Source: Phymatolithon calcareum (taxonomy: Eukaryota; Rhodophyta; Florideophyceae; Hapalidiales). From it: a stretch of 64,000 nt of DNA. Under the pieces are notes generated by a model. It did no database searches, was not told the DNA's origin, and was given only the letters and a program-made list of their open reading frames with translations. The stretch lies in the NCBI GenBank assembly GCA_977006965.1, contig OZ345373.1, positions 1,984,001 through 2,048,000 of the forward strand. Reading direction: 5' to 3'. Of the stretch, positions 30,083 to 41,370 are shown one piece after another (positions within the stretch are counted from its first letter, which is position 1; each line of letters opens with the position of its first letter). The position numbers were made by a program, and so were the translations under genes.

Positions 30083-31999
30083 TCATACTCTCCTATCACA
30101 TGTTGTGCGTATATGGTTCGCAGTAAACAGAATAGCGGTAAGGATCAATAGAGCAGGGCCGACAGGAATGAGCACAGCGACAGCGACAACATTAGCTCCA
30201 ATACGACTTGCGCTGGTCTCACACTTTTCCCATCCTTCTAGTCCAAAGTCCGTCAAGGGTCGCATACTGTCCGTCACTCGTAGTTGCAGAATGTCTTCGT
30301 TAATTTGCAGTACTGTCTCATTTCGAACACCATTTCCAAAGAGCCAGCCGGCACCGAATGAGTACAGCCCACGGTCTGTGCTGTAAATCGTCAACTTGTT
30401 ACAAGCTTTTCTCTTCACAATTTCATACTTGGCAAAGTGCTGAATTCACGAACAAGGAACACACCTAAATCTTAGTACGACCTGTTTTTGGTTCTGTATA
30501 GACGAGCGCAGATTCAAAGTGAAAGACTTACGTCAAAAGCGACAGTAAACTTGGCGTCATTACGTTTGTCCAGAACTTGGTCGAAACTGCACAATATCTC
30601 GAAAATAGGAAGTGAATGTTAGAGCACTTGCTAGATCCCCGAAGGTGAACAAAGTTCGGTTACGTACCAATGGCTCGAGTTGTCGCATCTGTGCCACGGA
30701 ATCGTAGACGCGTTGTAAATTCTGTATGGATCGACTGTCGCCGAGCAATAATATGTGTGAGTGATTGCATTGTTATTAAATGACTTCAGATGGGACACAA
30801 AATGTGTTATAAAACTTACCAATCTTTCGCCAGATGTCCTCAATACCGGAGGACTTGAGCACAACATATTTTGAGAGCTGTCCCGCAGAAAGTCTCTCAA
30901 TGTTCGGAACAACCACAGACCGGCTATCAAGCATAACGTTGACGACAGCAATTTCATAGAAGAGAATGAAAATTACAAACAAAAAGGTCAGTGCACCCTG
31001 AAAGAGCCATACTGATGCCTTGTACGTCCCAGTATCGACTTGGGAGTCGTCAGGATTTTCCACGTCCATTTCAATACGTGTTTCTCTGGCAGTATCCCGA
31101 CGATGGTGAAGATGAGTAATAGCTCGCATCCAGGTGGACCCGGAGCTGATTCCCGGGTCCATTGAACTGTGCGCCGTAGAGGTAAGATCACTTTGAGACG
31201 CGTTCTGCACTGGTTCTCCCATGAAGTGGAAGAAAAGAGTGTGCCAACGAAATCGGTCCGGCATGAAGACGAAAACAATGAGGAGACCAAAGAAAACGAT
31301 AACGCCAATCATTGTCAGCAACAAAATCCAGGCTTCACGTTGAAACGGACGTGTGAGCATGTAGAACGGATACGAGTTCGCATCGAGAGCGTTAACAGGG
31401 CCAACAATAACAAGTTGACTGTCCAGGATAGAGATCGCAGGATACATTGTCGAAGTGACACGCGAGGGCGACTCGAGAAGCATCCCGGTGACTGCGAATT
31501 GATGTTTTGGATTTTTTTCGTTTTGAAGAGACAGGAATGCCGTCATGTCGTCGAAAGTGCACCCCGAACCTCCCCATACACAAAGTGCGTCTTTGACCGA
31601 GATTGCATTGTGAATCTTGAATGCACTGCCGCGCAGCTTAGGGAAAGTTGCTGTCGGGTCTCGGCAGAGGAAGAGCTTCTGGTCGGCCTCAGAAGTCAAT
31701 GACCCTTGGAGATCGATGTACTGCATTTACAAGATTCAGAGTTGTGATGGAGCTGTGTTAGTACCTACCGCACGTGTTGTCGCTACCAGGTGGTGCGGTA
31801 TACTTACGGGCTCTTCCTGAAGGAACAGAAAGCAAATTCCTTCTAAGCATCTTTGGAATTCTCTTGGGTGTTTCTGAAATCGTGTTAGACATTTCGTGCC
31901 ATTTCCTCTTGATGAAAATTCCTCAGGGTATGGAACAGCGATAGCCGCCAGAATGCTCAGAGCTAGAAAAACAAGTGCGCGTAGATGGAATCGCATCAT
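30083..31999 (-). CDS. Ionotropic glutamate receptor-like channel, five exons (~520 aa)
   Basis: Exon 1 (31,999-31,808) encodes a signal peptide (LRALVFLALSILAAIAV). Intron 1 is 31,721-31,807 (GTAAGT...TGCAG). Exon 2 (31,720-30,820) carries the S1 ligand-lobe part, a first membrane span (AWILLLTMIGVIVFFGLL), a pore-helix-like FRWHTLFFHFMGEP, a ~60-residue hydrophilic insert, a third span (LTFLFVIFILFYEIAVVNVM) and the start of lobe S2. Introns follow at 30,722-30,819, 30,587-30,663 and 30,440-30,531. The last exon (30,439-30,083) reads FGAGWLFGNGVRNETVLQIN, then LTDFGLEGWEKC and a final membrane span. The family's SYTANLAAFLT gate sequence is replaced by FYEIAVVNVML. The donor of intron 3 is uncertain: a GTACGT four bases earlier breaks the frame, so exon 3 needs transcript support. 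Confidence 0.65.
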
Positions 32000-32500
32000 G
32001 CAGCTGAACAGTGCGCTTGACGGAGAAGAAGATAGTCTCAGGCTTAATGAGCAGGTCGAATACTCGAGTTTGGTCGGTTTGTGTTATCATGTCCTCAGGA
32101 AGGCATTGCTACACGTACCCCTTAACAGGTACGTGTAGGACTGGGAAGGAAAATCTGGTTTTTTGAAACGATGCAACTTATATGTTTTGGAAATATTTGT
32201 CTCATAGGAATAACTGAAAATGAACAATCTCCATGAGTTTCGCTGCCAACAATGCTAAAATCCACATCGAGAATCACGTTAGATGAGTGTACTTTCATCA
32301 TGAACACTCATCTAAGGTGATTAAAAGGATCGTCTGTCACGGCGCTATTGGCGACATTTGCGGTGGGCAACCAATGGAAACGCAAATTTCGTTTACAAGT
32401 CCCGTCCTCGAGAACAGCCTTACGCCGGGCCGGTCCAGGCACAGTCCTGAAAAGGGGGGATGAGCATCCATATAACAATGCTGATAAAAAATTAGCTTAA
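32000..32500. other. Upstream region of the receptor-like gene with a short hairpin
   Basis: Presumed promoter region; no TATA box stands out. An 11-bp perfect inverted repeat (CTACACGTACC, 32,109-32,119, and its inverse at 32,128-32,138) with an 8-base loop lies about 110 bases upstream of the ATG. ACGT cores of this kind can be transcription-factor sites, but that is inference. Confidence 0.35.
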
Positions 32501-32504
32501 TTAA

Positions 32505-33130
32505 TCGTTATTTGGAGGATTTATTGACAAGTTACGAAAGTCGTATGTGTCCCAGCTTGAGCAAAGTCGGCACCTTTCTAACTTGTGTAATCTGCTGTCA
32601 TCGAATACTGTACTGTAGTTTTGCCTATCTCAGTCAGAATGATATACAGTATGACTGTATTTATAGCTTGCACGACATCTTTTTCATCGCCGAGGGTCAA
32701 CGATACAGTACAGTTTAGTGTTCCCACTGTCCGTGCTCATTGACTCCCCGACAGCCTAATCAGTTTTGGTGGATTCCTTGGGAAAAGTCGCACAAACCAA
32801 GATGATCTTGCGCAAAGTACAGTATATTCTGTGTCTGCTCTCTTTTAGTCTTACTTCTTGGTGCGGTAGATGATTATTTGAAAACGTGATTTTCCTCACT
32901 CATGGTCATTTGTATGAGATCTGATCTATGCAGACCTCCCAACTGCCTTGCTTGAAACCGTGAATCTGTCCAGCGCTTCGAGTTCAAGCTGCGCCCATGC
33001 GCCCTCTTTCTGCTCCACAAGCTTGACTAGTCTTCTTAATTTCGAATGTAGAAATTCATGACCGAATTCCCATGCCACAATCTGGCAGGGTTTCATTACC
33101 CGTCTCCAGTGCTGCCCAGCCTATTTCCCG
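32505..33130 (-). mobile_element. Heavily decayed LINE 3'-end fragment
   Basis: Nucleotide similarity to 26,930-27,500 is clear in the same orientation. Shared strings include GTCGGCACCTTTC, GGATTTCTTGG/GGATTCCTTGG and CTTGGTGCGGTAGA. No frame remains open, so this copy is older than the one at 27 kb. Confidence 0.6.
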
Positions 33131-33593
33131 AAACGCACAATTGGGATGTCCTTAATTTTCACAGCTGCTTTTGAGGTACAAGTACTACCGAGCGTTGCGT
33201 ATGTAGAGTATACTGTAGTGTACTGTATATCCCCTCATGATGCAACCCTTGAAATGCAAAACCTCCAAAGATGCAAGTCAAATGAATCAATCACACTCTT
33301 GCCCTTCTAATTTAACAGAATTAATTATTTCTTGCAAACCGACAAGTTGCAATCCATTTGGGTTACACCCCCTACTTGTTGATTACATTTTGATATAGGC
33401 AATTTTGCAATTTAAAAATTGCAAAATTTTTGCTTCCGTGCAACCAGGGGAATGTTATTCCCATGGTGCAACAGACTACGTGCCCAAGCAGCACTGAGCA
33501 CCTGATTGGCTATGTTAGGTTTTTCGTAACGGTTTTCCTTGCTGAACAGCTGACCTGCTTCTCAGATCATCTGATGTGATCAAATTATCGCGT

Positions 33594-33713
33594 GCCATAT
33601 TGCACCGTGAGGGGGTTTGCCATGGCAAACTCCTTCACGATGCAATATGGACCATTCCGCTGCGCGACTGTGTCATTCATGAAATGACAATCATGAATGA
33701 CGCAGTCTGATAC
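33594..33713. repeat. Two adjacent foldback palindromes
   Basis: The first, about 33,597-33,650, is almost symmetric around TTTGCCATGGCAAA with outer arms CATATTGCA and TGCAATATG. The second, about 33,668-33,706, has arms ACTGTGTCATTCATGA and TCATGAATGACGCAGT around a short centre. Both lie directly before the MITE at 33,714. They may be remnants of further foldback elements. Confidence 0.65.
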
Positions 33714-34083
33714 CAGGGGAATGTTATAGGGGGGAGAAACGCAAACCCGGTGTCATACCACTTAGTAACAAACATTCTAATAAAAACGAGGCGCGCGTTG
33801 TGCATAGCGAATTATGAGGATAACGCTGTATCAAGAATGGAGAAAAAGCTTTGCCGCCAACGTTCATTCTAATTATTTCTTGCCAAGAAAGGAGTCCAGC
33901 AACGAGAGCTGCCGCTACATTAGGAAATCCCTAATGTTCCCATGATTTTCTTTTATTTCTCTGTGTTTCTATGATGCGATATTCGCCCTAATGTTTCTCT
34001 TTCAAACGGGCTCGATATAGGATAATCTTGGAAAAGCGGTATGACACAGGGTCTGCGTTTCTCCCCCCCTTAACATTCCCCTG
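33714..34083. mobile_element. hAT-like MITE with CAGGGG ends (370 bp)
   Basis: Terminal inverted repeats of about 48 bp start CAGGGGAATGTTA and continue through GGGGGGAGAAACGCA and GTGTCATAC with few differences. CTGATAC flanks both sides (33,707-33,713 and 34,084-34,090), giving a 7- to 8-bp target duplication. CAGGG fits the hAT terminal rule. A second CAGGGGAATGTTATT start at about 33,446 suggests a truncated relative. Confidence 0.75.
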
Positions 34084-34099
34084 CTGATACACACAACAG

Positions 34100-36950
34100 G
34101 GCAATGCAGCTCATTTCTATTTTTAGGTTGACGAACTGACAACAATCAATCCTCGTTAAATGGATCCTCGAAACCAGAATATCCCTACGTTCACGGCTAC
34201 AAATTGGATGAACGGATATAGAATACGAATAAATTTAAAGATTTTTTAAGATGGGCAGAATATTCGATTTTGAGAATATTTTCCCAGTCTTGGTCACGAC
34301 ACATGATTGAAAATTGTTTATTTGTTTGATAACGACGCACAGTATAATGTGTTGTGCGACCACACGTGTATTGGTGAGGCACACATTATGTTCGTCACTT
34401 GTAGACGCGTCGTGTACACTGTATTGCAGAGGTGATCGTACCAACTTGTCTCCATTCCAACTTATCATTTTATGATTCGAATTCACTTCTGGAATATCCT
34501 CGGTATTCTGGATATCAAGTCGTTCCATATTGGGCATCCACTTAACAAGGATTGACTGTACAGCAATCAATCAACGAGAGGCGAAATAATCATCTAATTG
34601 ATGTCAAAATTTTGCGTTGATGCTCATCCAAATCGCGAGGATTATTGCCAAAAAGAGGTTCTTTTATTAGCGTGCAAGTGCCAACGTAAACTGTGTTGCT
34701 GCAGCGTCTGCAGCGCAGACCATTGGGGCGGCATATCAAGAACTTAGTGCTGTTGCACTGTAAAGCCGTATTGGATATCCATCCAAAAAACCCTAGGAGA
34801 TGCCTCCGATCGGAAAAAGAGATCTTGAAGGGACAATCCTCTCGACTCCAGCGCCACGAGGTACAGTTGCTGTACACCCCTGCCGCGCGTTGATCTATGC
34901 GGTGGAGTTTGCGATGCCCCAATGTCATCCGTGAGAGTTGTCCGACTTTTCAATTCGACCGGGCCGCGTGGCATTCCACGCGAGTGCTGCTGACGTCCTC
35001 AGTATTACCTGTCCCAAGGTTCATCGTTCATCCGGGATGGACCATGATCACAGAGATAGTATTCTCAGGGCCTTGAACGCTTTTATGAACGATGATGCAC
35101 CCTTCTCGCTCTTCTCAAAAGTGTCCAAGAGACCGAAACGGCCAATGAAATCCGGCAGGCTATCCTCGGCATTGCTAACTATGCTACTGCGCTAAACTGG
35201 CTCAACCGTGTGCAACCAGATATTTGGAGCTGTAATTGTAGCGCGAACGGATGGACAGCAAATTCCTCCTCGGAAGGGAACCTGGGTCCCGCTGCGTTCT
35301 AGCGCAGTGTCGAGGGGAGGATATTTAACCACCCTTAGAAATTGAACATGTATCTCCCAAGCAACAAAATGGCAAATGCGAGTATTGTACACAAGTTTTT
35401 CATGATCTTGCAGCTATGGGTTGAAGCCCAGTGCACTATCTACGATGTCTACAAATCCAGTATCAGAGTTTCAAATGGCGAACGCAAAGAACCTAGAGTC
35501 AGACAGGACTATGTTTGGGGGTGGCCAGATCGCATAAATTGCAGAATGTCCAATACGTAGGGTGTACACCGATCGACTGACGACGCTAAGCTGAGGTGCA
35601 CAAAGTATATCGGTACATACTCTCGGCTCAGTTTGTCTGCATCGTGCTCCAGAAGGGGCTACTGCATAACCATGCGTCCCCATTGATGTATGCTATCTGA
35701 GCTGTAAATCACCGACTGTCGACGGAGCTCCCTAGTCATCTGCACTAAATCCCACTGCAACCGTTAATCAAGATTCAAGTCCCCCTGTGCAGGTGTCAGC
35801 ATTTGGTCCCGTGAACGAAATCGACGGATCAACGCGGAGGCCTTTGATACACAAGTGCTTCAACTCAAAGGAAGAGCTAGATCACAACGGCCCCTTGATA
35901 GAGGACGATAAAAAAGCCCTGTGTACTATTATAGCGAGGTTTATTGCCCTTATCACCGTGGTACGCTCCTTCGATTCAGTTCGTCTCCGCAATTTTTGTT
36001 CATCTTGGAAGAGCTACAATCTACGATTAACTCTGTTCCTGTCCAACCGAGCAGTTTTTCATGTAGATGTCTTGAAATAGTCGATACACTTTTTTCATTC
36101 AAGTAACCATTGAATTGACATCGAAAGACGCAGTGACCGGTACAGCGCACATCATGCGGTTAACTGCTTATGCGGGCACATCTACCACATTGGATCGTAA
36201 GAGAAATTGTTGTCCCGGCGTTCTCATTATGAAGACCTGAAATCGATGGGTAGCAAACTGCTCTGATCTAGTGGGGTATCGCCTCTTTGTACTCGGACGT
36301 GTAGCTCGCCTGATGTGCCGAGATGTCCACTGCTGTCTGGAGCAGCAGATTCATCTCTGCAATCCCATGGGCGGCTTCATATTCCATCCGCATCGTGTTT
36401 TCGTACTAGCACGGGGCCCCTCAACCGCCTCTTCGCATCTTCTGCTCTTTGTATACCATCGGATCAACCTTATTCGTGCGTCGAAAAAGGCTATTTGGCG
36501 AGCGAGAAGACGAACCCGTTGCCACTCGCTAAAAGAGCGGAGCTGCGGTTCGTCATACCGACTCTAAAGACAGAGCAATCGAAAAGCGGATGTTGGAATC
36601 CGCGAGTGCGTAGCCGAAGAAACTGTAAAATCTCATTTCAACCAATGGCTGATGGGACTCCAGCAGAAATGCTGGTCTTCTGAACAACTGCGAATTTGCA
36701 ATGCTTGGCGAACAAGGAGTCATTTTAATAATGAAGGCCTATTCCCCTATGGGGCTGGCAAGCAGTGCTTTTTATGTTTCCTCTACTTAGATTACGGCAG
36801 GGCATCAATCCTGCTTGCTAATTGTAAGCACGCTTCTTCTCTGCCTGTCGCTCGTCATTAGACGATTCCGCCCGAAGCAACTGCGATGGTTCCACGATTC
36901 GCGAGTCCACGTGGACGACCAGAATGTTGGACTCTTTTGTTTACAGCGCA
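34100..36950. other. Long gene-free stretch with short unrecognised frames
   Basis: No gene could be supported. The minus-strand frame 34,590-34,928 has a CRRCSNTVYVGTC cluster and could be a broken transposase-like zinc segment, but no catalytic triad is visible. Plus-strand frames at 36,271-36,861 (with LAKRAELRFVIPTLK) change phase repeatedly, which suggests decayed mobile DNA. Confidence 0.3.
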
Positions 36951-36964
36951 CTTCTTTTGTGCTA

Positions 36965-37163
36965 TACTAATGCACTGTAATTAGGTTGAACCCCTTGTGC
37001 AATGCGGAAACCCCACTCGCGAAACGCCCCGTGGCGTGAAATTAGGAGAAAAAACCGCGTCAGACTCTTCACCGCAAACAGGCACACCCGGGATTCGAAC
37101 CCAGGACCTTCTCTTGGTCGCCTATGCGCACCCCCCGGAGGCATTTTAACCACGACCACAGGC
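36965..37163 (-). repeat. tRNA-derived SINE-like repeat
   Basis: The minus strand contains a perfect RNA polymerase III B box, GGTTCGAATCC (37,091-37,101), and, about 50 bases upstream, an A-box-like TGGTCGTGGTTAAAA (about 37,146-37,159). The acceptor stem cannot pair and the arms do not fold as a cloverleaf, so this is not a working tRNA. A ~110-bp non-tRNA tail continues to about 36,965, as in SINEs. Confidence 0.5.
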
Positions 37164-37214
37164 GGAGGAGGCATTTTATTCAACTGAGAACGAGATAAGA
37201 AAACCAAGCAGGAG

Positions 37215-37395
37215 TTTGTATTTGAAAGAGGGGATATATGCTGATTTATTTTAAAAGCTCCCAAAACCTCAATTTGATTAACAGGGCAGCTTCTCGCTGT
37301 CTTCCACATTCCTCTCTCTACTAGCCTCCTAATATCTCCCTAATCCGAATTTCTCTCCCTGTGAGGGCTCGAGTGAGTTTTTCGAATTCATGTAT
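37215..37395. repeat. Interspersed repeat shared with 5.9 kb
   Basis: This segment (TTTAAAAGCTCCCAAAACC, AACAGGGC, AATCCGAATTTCTCTC) is a diverged copy of about 5880-6010. Family unknown; no terminal repeats or ORF visible. Confidence 0.5.
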
Positions 37396-37399
37396 TTGA

Positions 37400-38394
37400 A
37401 AGCTCGGCCCTATGTTTCCGTACTTCTCAACATGCTATTGCTTTTATCCATTCTATTCTAGTTCCATAGATCTGCTTCAGCTTTCCAATCTTCCCGTCCC
37501 GGAACGGATGTCCCCCAGAGCTACGCAGGATTCCCTCGGTTCCTGTCAGGGTGGACGTCCCAAATTGGTTGTACAAGAGCAAGAGAAGGAACTCGGGAGG
37601 CGTTTGGTTACTCCTCTCCAATCCGTGTCGCTCCACTAAAGTCCGGCAGAATCACGATATGCTTGTGATATGTGAGGATCACTGAGAACCATCGCCGACG
37701 AGACAATCGAGCGATCACTTCATGCGTAGCGAGCTCCTTCATTTTCAATTCCGCGGGCCGTTCCCCGCCCTAAAGTTCAATAAACAGATTGCCGGCTGTA
37801 CAACAAAGGACGGATATGATGCCGCCGGTATTCCTCCCCTCATTTAGAGTACATTGTGGCTGGGGGAACGTCGAAGGCACACGATTGTGAACCGCTCGTA
37901 AGGTTTGGCGCCCACTGACATCCAACCCGGCCGCAGGTAATACACTGCGCAGTTCTGAAACCGAACTATTATTCTTCATTTTTTGCCAAAGTGTACGTGT
38001 TCCCTCAAGTCCCTTGCACCAGCACTTGTGCTTGCACTGTCGAGATAATGGCACATCTCAGGAATTTTGCAATAGCCAGTCTGCGCGCATGTCGAAACCT
38101 GGAAAATTTTCTGCCCTCGACTTTTCGCGGCAGTGCCAGAGAGGGCCTGCACGTTTTTCAAATTTTTGCAAATCGAGCATTATTCTTGAATTGATCCAAA
38201 TCGCGAATGCTATCCACGCCTCACGTCTCAATCTGCATTCCATGCCTACGGTCGCTCTACCTTGCATTGGCAATGGAGCCCACTCTACACTTTTCGTCTT
38301 GCCAGCCACACCGAAGTGCCAAGCAGACTGACGGTGCGGGGTAGGACACTTGCCACAAGTTTAGGCATCCTACCATCCGGCACTCGCGCACATT
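37400..38394. other. Gene-free stretch upstream of the methyltransferase-like gene
   Basis: Short frames only. The last few hundred bases probably include the promoter of the gene starting at 38,395, but no TATA box can be assigned with confidence. Confidence 0.3.
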
Positions 38395-39969
38395 ATGGCA
38401 AAGAATCGTCATCGCTCCCGGAACGGTTCATCTCGCTCTGGGTATTCGCGCCGCCGCGGAAGCGCCCTGCCTTGCTGCTGCCCATTAGGCCCATTCTCGC
38501 TCCCTGCCACTGGCATTGCGATCACGGCCATCGTCTTCATCGCATACCGTCTCATCACCGAAACCGCGCGGTCGCAAATGCTTGCGGCTCTCCAAGTACG
38601 CGACGACACATTCAACAGCACTACTCCAGTTAGTATCCCCTTACCCTCGCAAGGCTTAGAAGTTCGCACGACTGCCGTTCTGGGATCACATCCTCTTCTC
38701 GCGCACCCAGCGCCACTCGCCGCCACCGTATCTCCATCAGCATCTGTTCCAGTTTCCGTACTTGGGCTACGCCCTACCACAATCGCAAATGTTTTGCCAT
38801 CGACGCAACCAGCTCCCCCTATGGTTTTGGCGACAAACTTGTCCCAACAGACCAAGCCGCTCAACGGTGCACCGGCGACCAATGGCACTCCAACCGAGCC
38901 ACTCCGCGAAGTGCCCTCCACTGATCTAGTGTCCGCGGTGCCACTCGGGGCCGTGCCCCTGGAAACGGTTGACAAAAACGCGGCTCCTGCGAATGACTCT
39001 CAGGTAGTGCAAAATCCCGTCGCTGATACAGTTCCAAAAACTGTAGATAGGAACTATGAATTGACGGCAACGGAAGGATCTGAGTCAACGCGAAACTCAG
39101 ACGCAAAGGAGGACCCGCCTCCGATGCTACAAGCTGGTCTTCCGACGCCGGCGCATGCAGAAAATTCGGGCAACTACACGACAGATGCAGGTGCGCATGG
39201 GCAGGATTTGGGCGAGTACGACACATCGTCCACAACCCGAGCTGGACTACCGAAGGCTAACGCGAACCATTCATCTGTCGAAGTCCGTAAGGGCAACGAT
39301 ATCCTTCGAATTCCACGAGGCTCTCGGATAACGGGCGCATTGCCAGAATTTACTGGTGTAATAACACCAAATGGATCCATGGTTCGAGGGCAGAACGTTA
39401 CGCGTGTGAGCTACGCATTGTATAAAATCGTGAAACTGTTCGGTTTCACCTCGATGGTGGACTCACCGGCCGGGAGACACACTGAGTGGATGTCTCCAAC
39501 ACTACAGCGGATAGAGTTTGATCGACCGTCATTCAAGTATTGGGGAATTGACGGAAATATAACTGAATTGCATGCGGCTCGAGAGGCAATTGGTGCCGCC
39601 GCGAGCAGCGAGTATCGTCACACTGAGGTGACCGACAATCCACCTGCAGGTGTTGATGTGCTGTTTCACTGGACGGATCTTGACGGATCGGAGAGAGACC
39701 CTCGATCGAAGGCATATTCGGACCATATCGATAGTGTCATACGCAGTGCGCAGAGGTCGAACGCGACGTACATTATCTTTGGGCAGTTTCCAAGACGAAG
39801 GGGATACAGACCGGCATATCGGTATGGGAAATGGGTGTTCTTGGATGGCGCAAAGACCAAGCCATTCTTGTACAATGACTACGTACGAGGCGTTGTGCCT
39901 GTCATGCCCAACGCGAAGCCGTATGTTTTGTACATGACATTTTATTCAGTCAAATCTCTTCCTTCTTAG
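38395..39969 (+). CDS. Type II membrane protein with SAM-methyltransferase-like C-terminal domain (524 aa)
   Basis: Single exon, starting at an ATG. A basic cytosolic tail (about 25 residues) precedes one membrane span (SLPATGIAITAIVFIAYRLI, ~33-55), the layout of Golgi type II enzymes. Residues ~60-275 are a Pro/Ser/Thr/Ala-rich stem with no domain. The C-terminal ~230 residues show the order of a class I methyltransferase: FTSMVDSPAGRHTEWM (in place of D.PCGD..WM), YWGIDGNITEL, PPAGVDVLFHWTDLD, a helix with HIDSVIRSAQ, ATYIIFGQFPR, then YGKWVFLDGAKTKPF. The glycine-rich SAM loop is weak, so activity is uncertain. A role in modifying wall polysaccharides in the Golgi is an inference from topology. 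Confidence 0.6.
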   Translation: MAKNRHRSRNGSSRSGYSRRRGSALPCCCPLGPFSLPATGIAITAIVFIAYRLITETARSQMLAALQVRDDTFNSTTPVSIPLPSQGLEVRTTAVLGSHPLLAHPAPLAATVSPSASVPVSVLGLRPTTIANVLPSTQPAPPMVLATNLSQQTKPLNGAPATNGTPTEPLREVPSTDLVSAVPLGAVPLETVDKNAAPANDSQVVQNPVADTVPKTVDRNYELTATEGSESTRNSDAKEDPPPMLQAGLPTPAHAENSGNYTTDAGAHGQDLGEYDTSSTTRAGLPKANANHSSVEVRKGNDILRIPRGSRITGALPEFTGVITPNGSMVRGQNVTRVSYALYKIVKLFGFTSMVDSPAGRHTEWMSPTLQRIEFDRPSFKYWGIDGNITELHAAREAIGAAASSEYRHTEVTDNPPAGVDVLFHWTDLDGSERDPRSKAYSDHIDSVIRSAQRSNATYIIFGQFPRRRGYRPAYRYGKWVFLDGAKTKPFLYNDYVRGVVPVMPNAKPYVLYMTFYSVKSLPS

Positions 39970-41100
39970 GCAATTTTGATAAACGTAAGTGATAGTATCG
40001 ACGAGCTTGTTGTACTTCCCAAAGCGCTCGAGCACTCATAATACTACATGACTATCTCCATCATTGTTACATATGAAGTTCAAAAAAGCATTGAACGCTC
40101 TTTGTGCAAATTGCGAGTTCTGCGACGGTATCTGCAGTGGCCCATAAGTGGGCCGGAAGCATTTTCAAATGCATTTCACAAATGCATCCAAGTCTTTTAA
40201 GTCGTCCCCTCCGCGAAAAAGGGTGTACTCAGAAGGAAGACAGGAGATGGTACCTGTCTCTAACAAGTGAACGTTAGAGGCTCATTCCGGATTTCGTAAC
40301 ACTGCCTCGGGTTGTTGAGTGACAGGAAAGATTTATATCGTGGTACAAATTTAACGATGAAAAGTTCAAATCTTCAAACACAGAAAAACACACAAAGTAT
40401 TGCATGATATCGTTTTGCAAGCTGCCACAGCAGCTCACAGCCCGGCTTCCAGAGGCCGGAATAGAAAAAATCCACCAAGGACATCAAGAAAAGAATTTTT
40501 TGCGTATCTTAAGAGAATTGGTCAACGCCGGCTTCAACAGTATATGGAAACTACGCGTGTGACGCTTGTGCAGTCGATCTAGACTTTCCGCCTGGGTTTT
40601 CTTTGGACGCATTGTAGTTTCGAGGCAGCCGTCTGCTCTGTGCATTGCATCCTGACCTGATCGTAACCAGTGTTTTAGGAGAAGCATAATTCCAAAAACC
40701 GTTGAATTGGCACAGGCACTACGTAAATGTCGTACACGTAGCATGTTTCTGATTTTTAAGGACGACAGCCTCGTAAAATACAAATGTTGTGATTGAGACT
40801 TGATTGAATCCAGAAGGAAGGCCCTGCCTTCGGAACTACTTTGTGTCCAAAAACTGCCCCTTGTAGAAAGTATAGAGTGGGGCCATTCGCTTGAAATGGT
40901 GTGTTTTTTGGATTGAATTGAGTAGTGAATAATGGTGCCGAACGGCGCCGAAAACTGGGGAAAACCTTCGCTTCGGCATGCTGAGGGCGCAATATTCGAC
41001 TCGAACGCAAAACAAAACCGAATTTTGTTATGATTCGTGTTAGCTCGCGCGTAACTCTAACCACCAGCCGTAGGACTGCAGTAGTTCTTCCCGGCAAAGT
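39970..41100. other. Gene-free stretch with a possible second tRNA-like repeat
   Basis: No gene. At 40,997-41,069 on the minus strand an A-box-like TGGTGGTTAGAG and a degenerate B box (CGTTCGAGTCG) are spaced as in a tRNA or SINE, with low certainty. The hairpin GGTGCCGAACGGCGCC lies near 40,932. Confidence 0.3.
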
Positions 41101-41107
41101 TGAAAAG

Positions 41108-41370
41108 AACTCATCAAAATCGTGGCACAGAGCCAGTCAAAAATGTCCTCATTACCAGTCTTAATTTCGCGGACTGTTGCGAGGATGCGGCATAGGTTGC
41201 ACTGGCTGATTCCACTTGTCTCCAAACTTTGGCACCAGATGTTTGCAGACACTTTTGAGCACAAACTGGAAAAACGATTCCAAAAGTGTTTTTGGCAAGT
41301 CCATCACCAAGAGTTTGGTTGAAAAGAAATTCCACTTCCGAAAACTAGAAGTTGCTCCGAGTGTCAGATT
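41108..41370. repeat. Interspersed repeat related to the 28.7-kb MITE
   Basis: Homologous to about 28,684-28,900: shared strings include GTCCTCATTACCAGTC, GCGGCATAGGTT, CACTTTTGAGCA and TTCCACTTCCGAAAACTA. It lacks the paired right end, so it is a partial copy. Confidence 0.65.

Noticed and set aside
30560-30748. Alternative reading of exon 3 of the receptor-like gene (QRVYDSVAQMRQLEPL)
   Set aside because: The peptide looks plausible, but its phase does not join the flanking exons at any GT-AG pair I could find; kept only as an uncertainty in the gene model.
37081-37163. Functional tRNA gene
   Set aside because: The B box is perfect, but the acceptor and D arms do not pair, so it is more likely a SINE or tRNA pseudogene.
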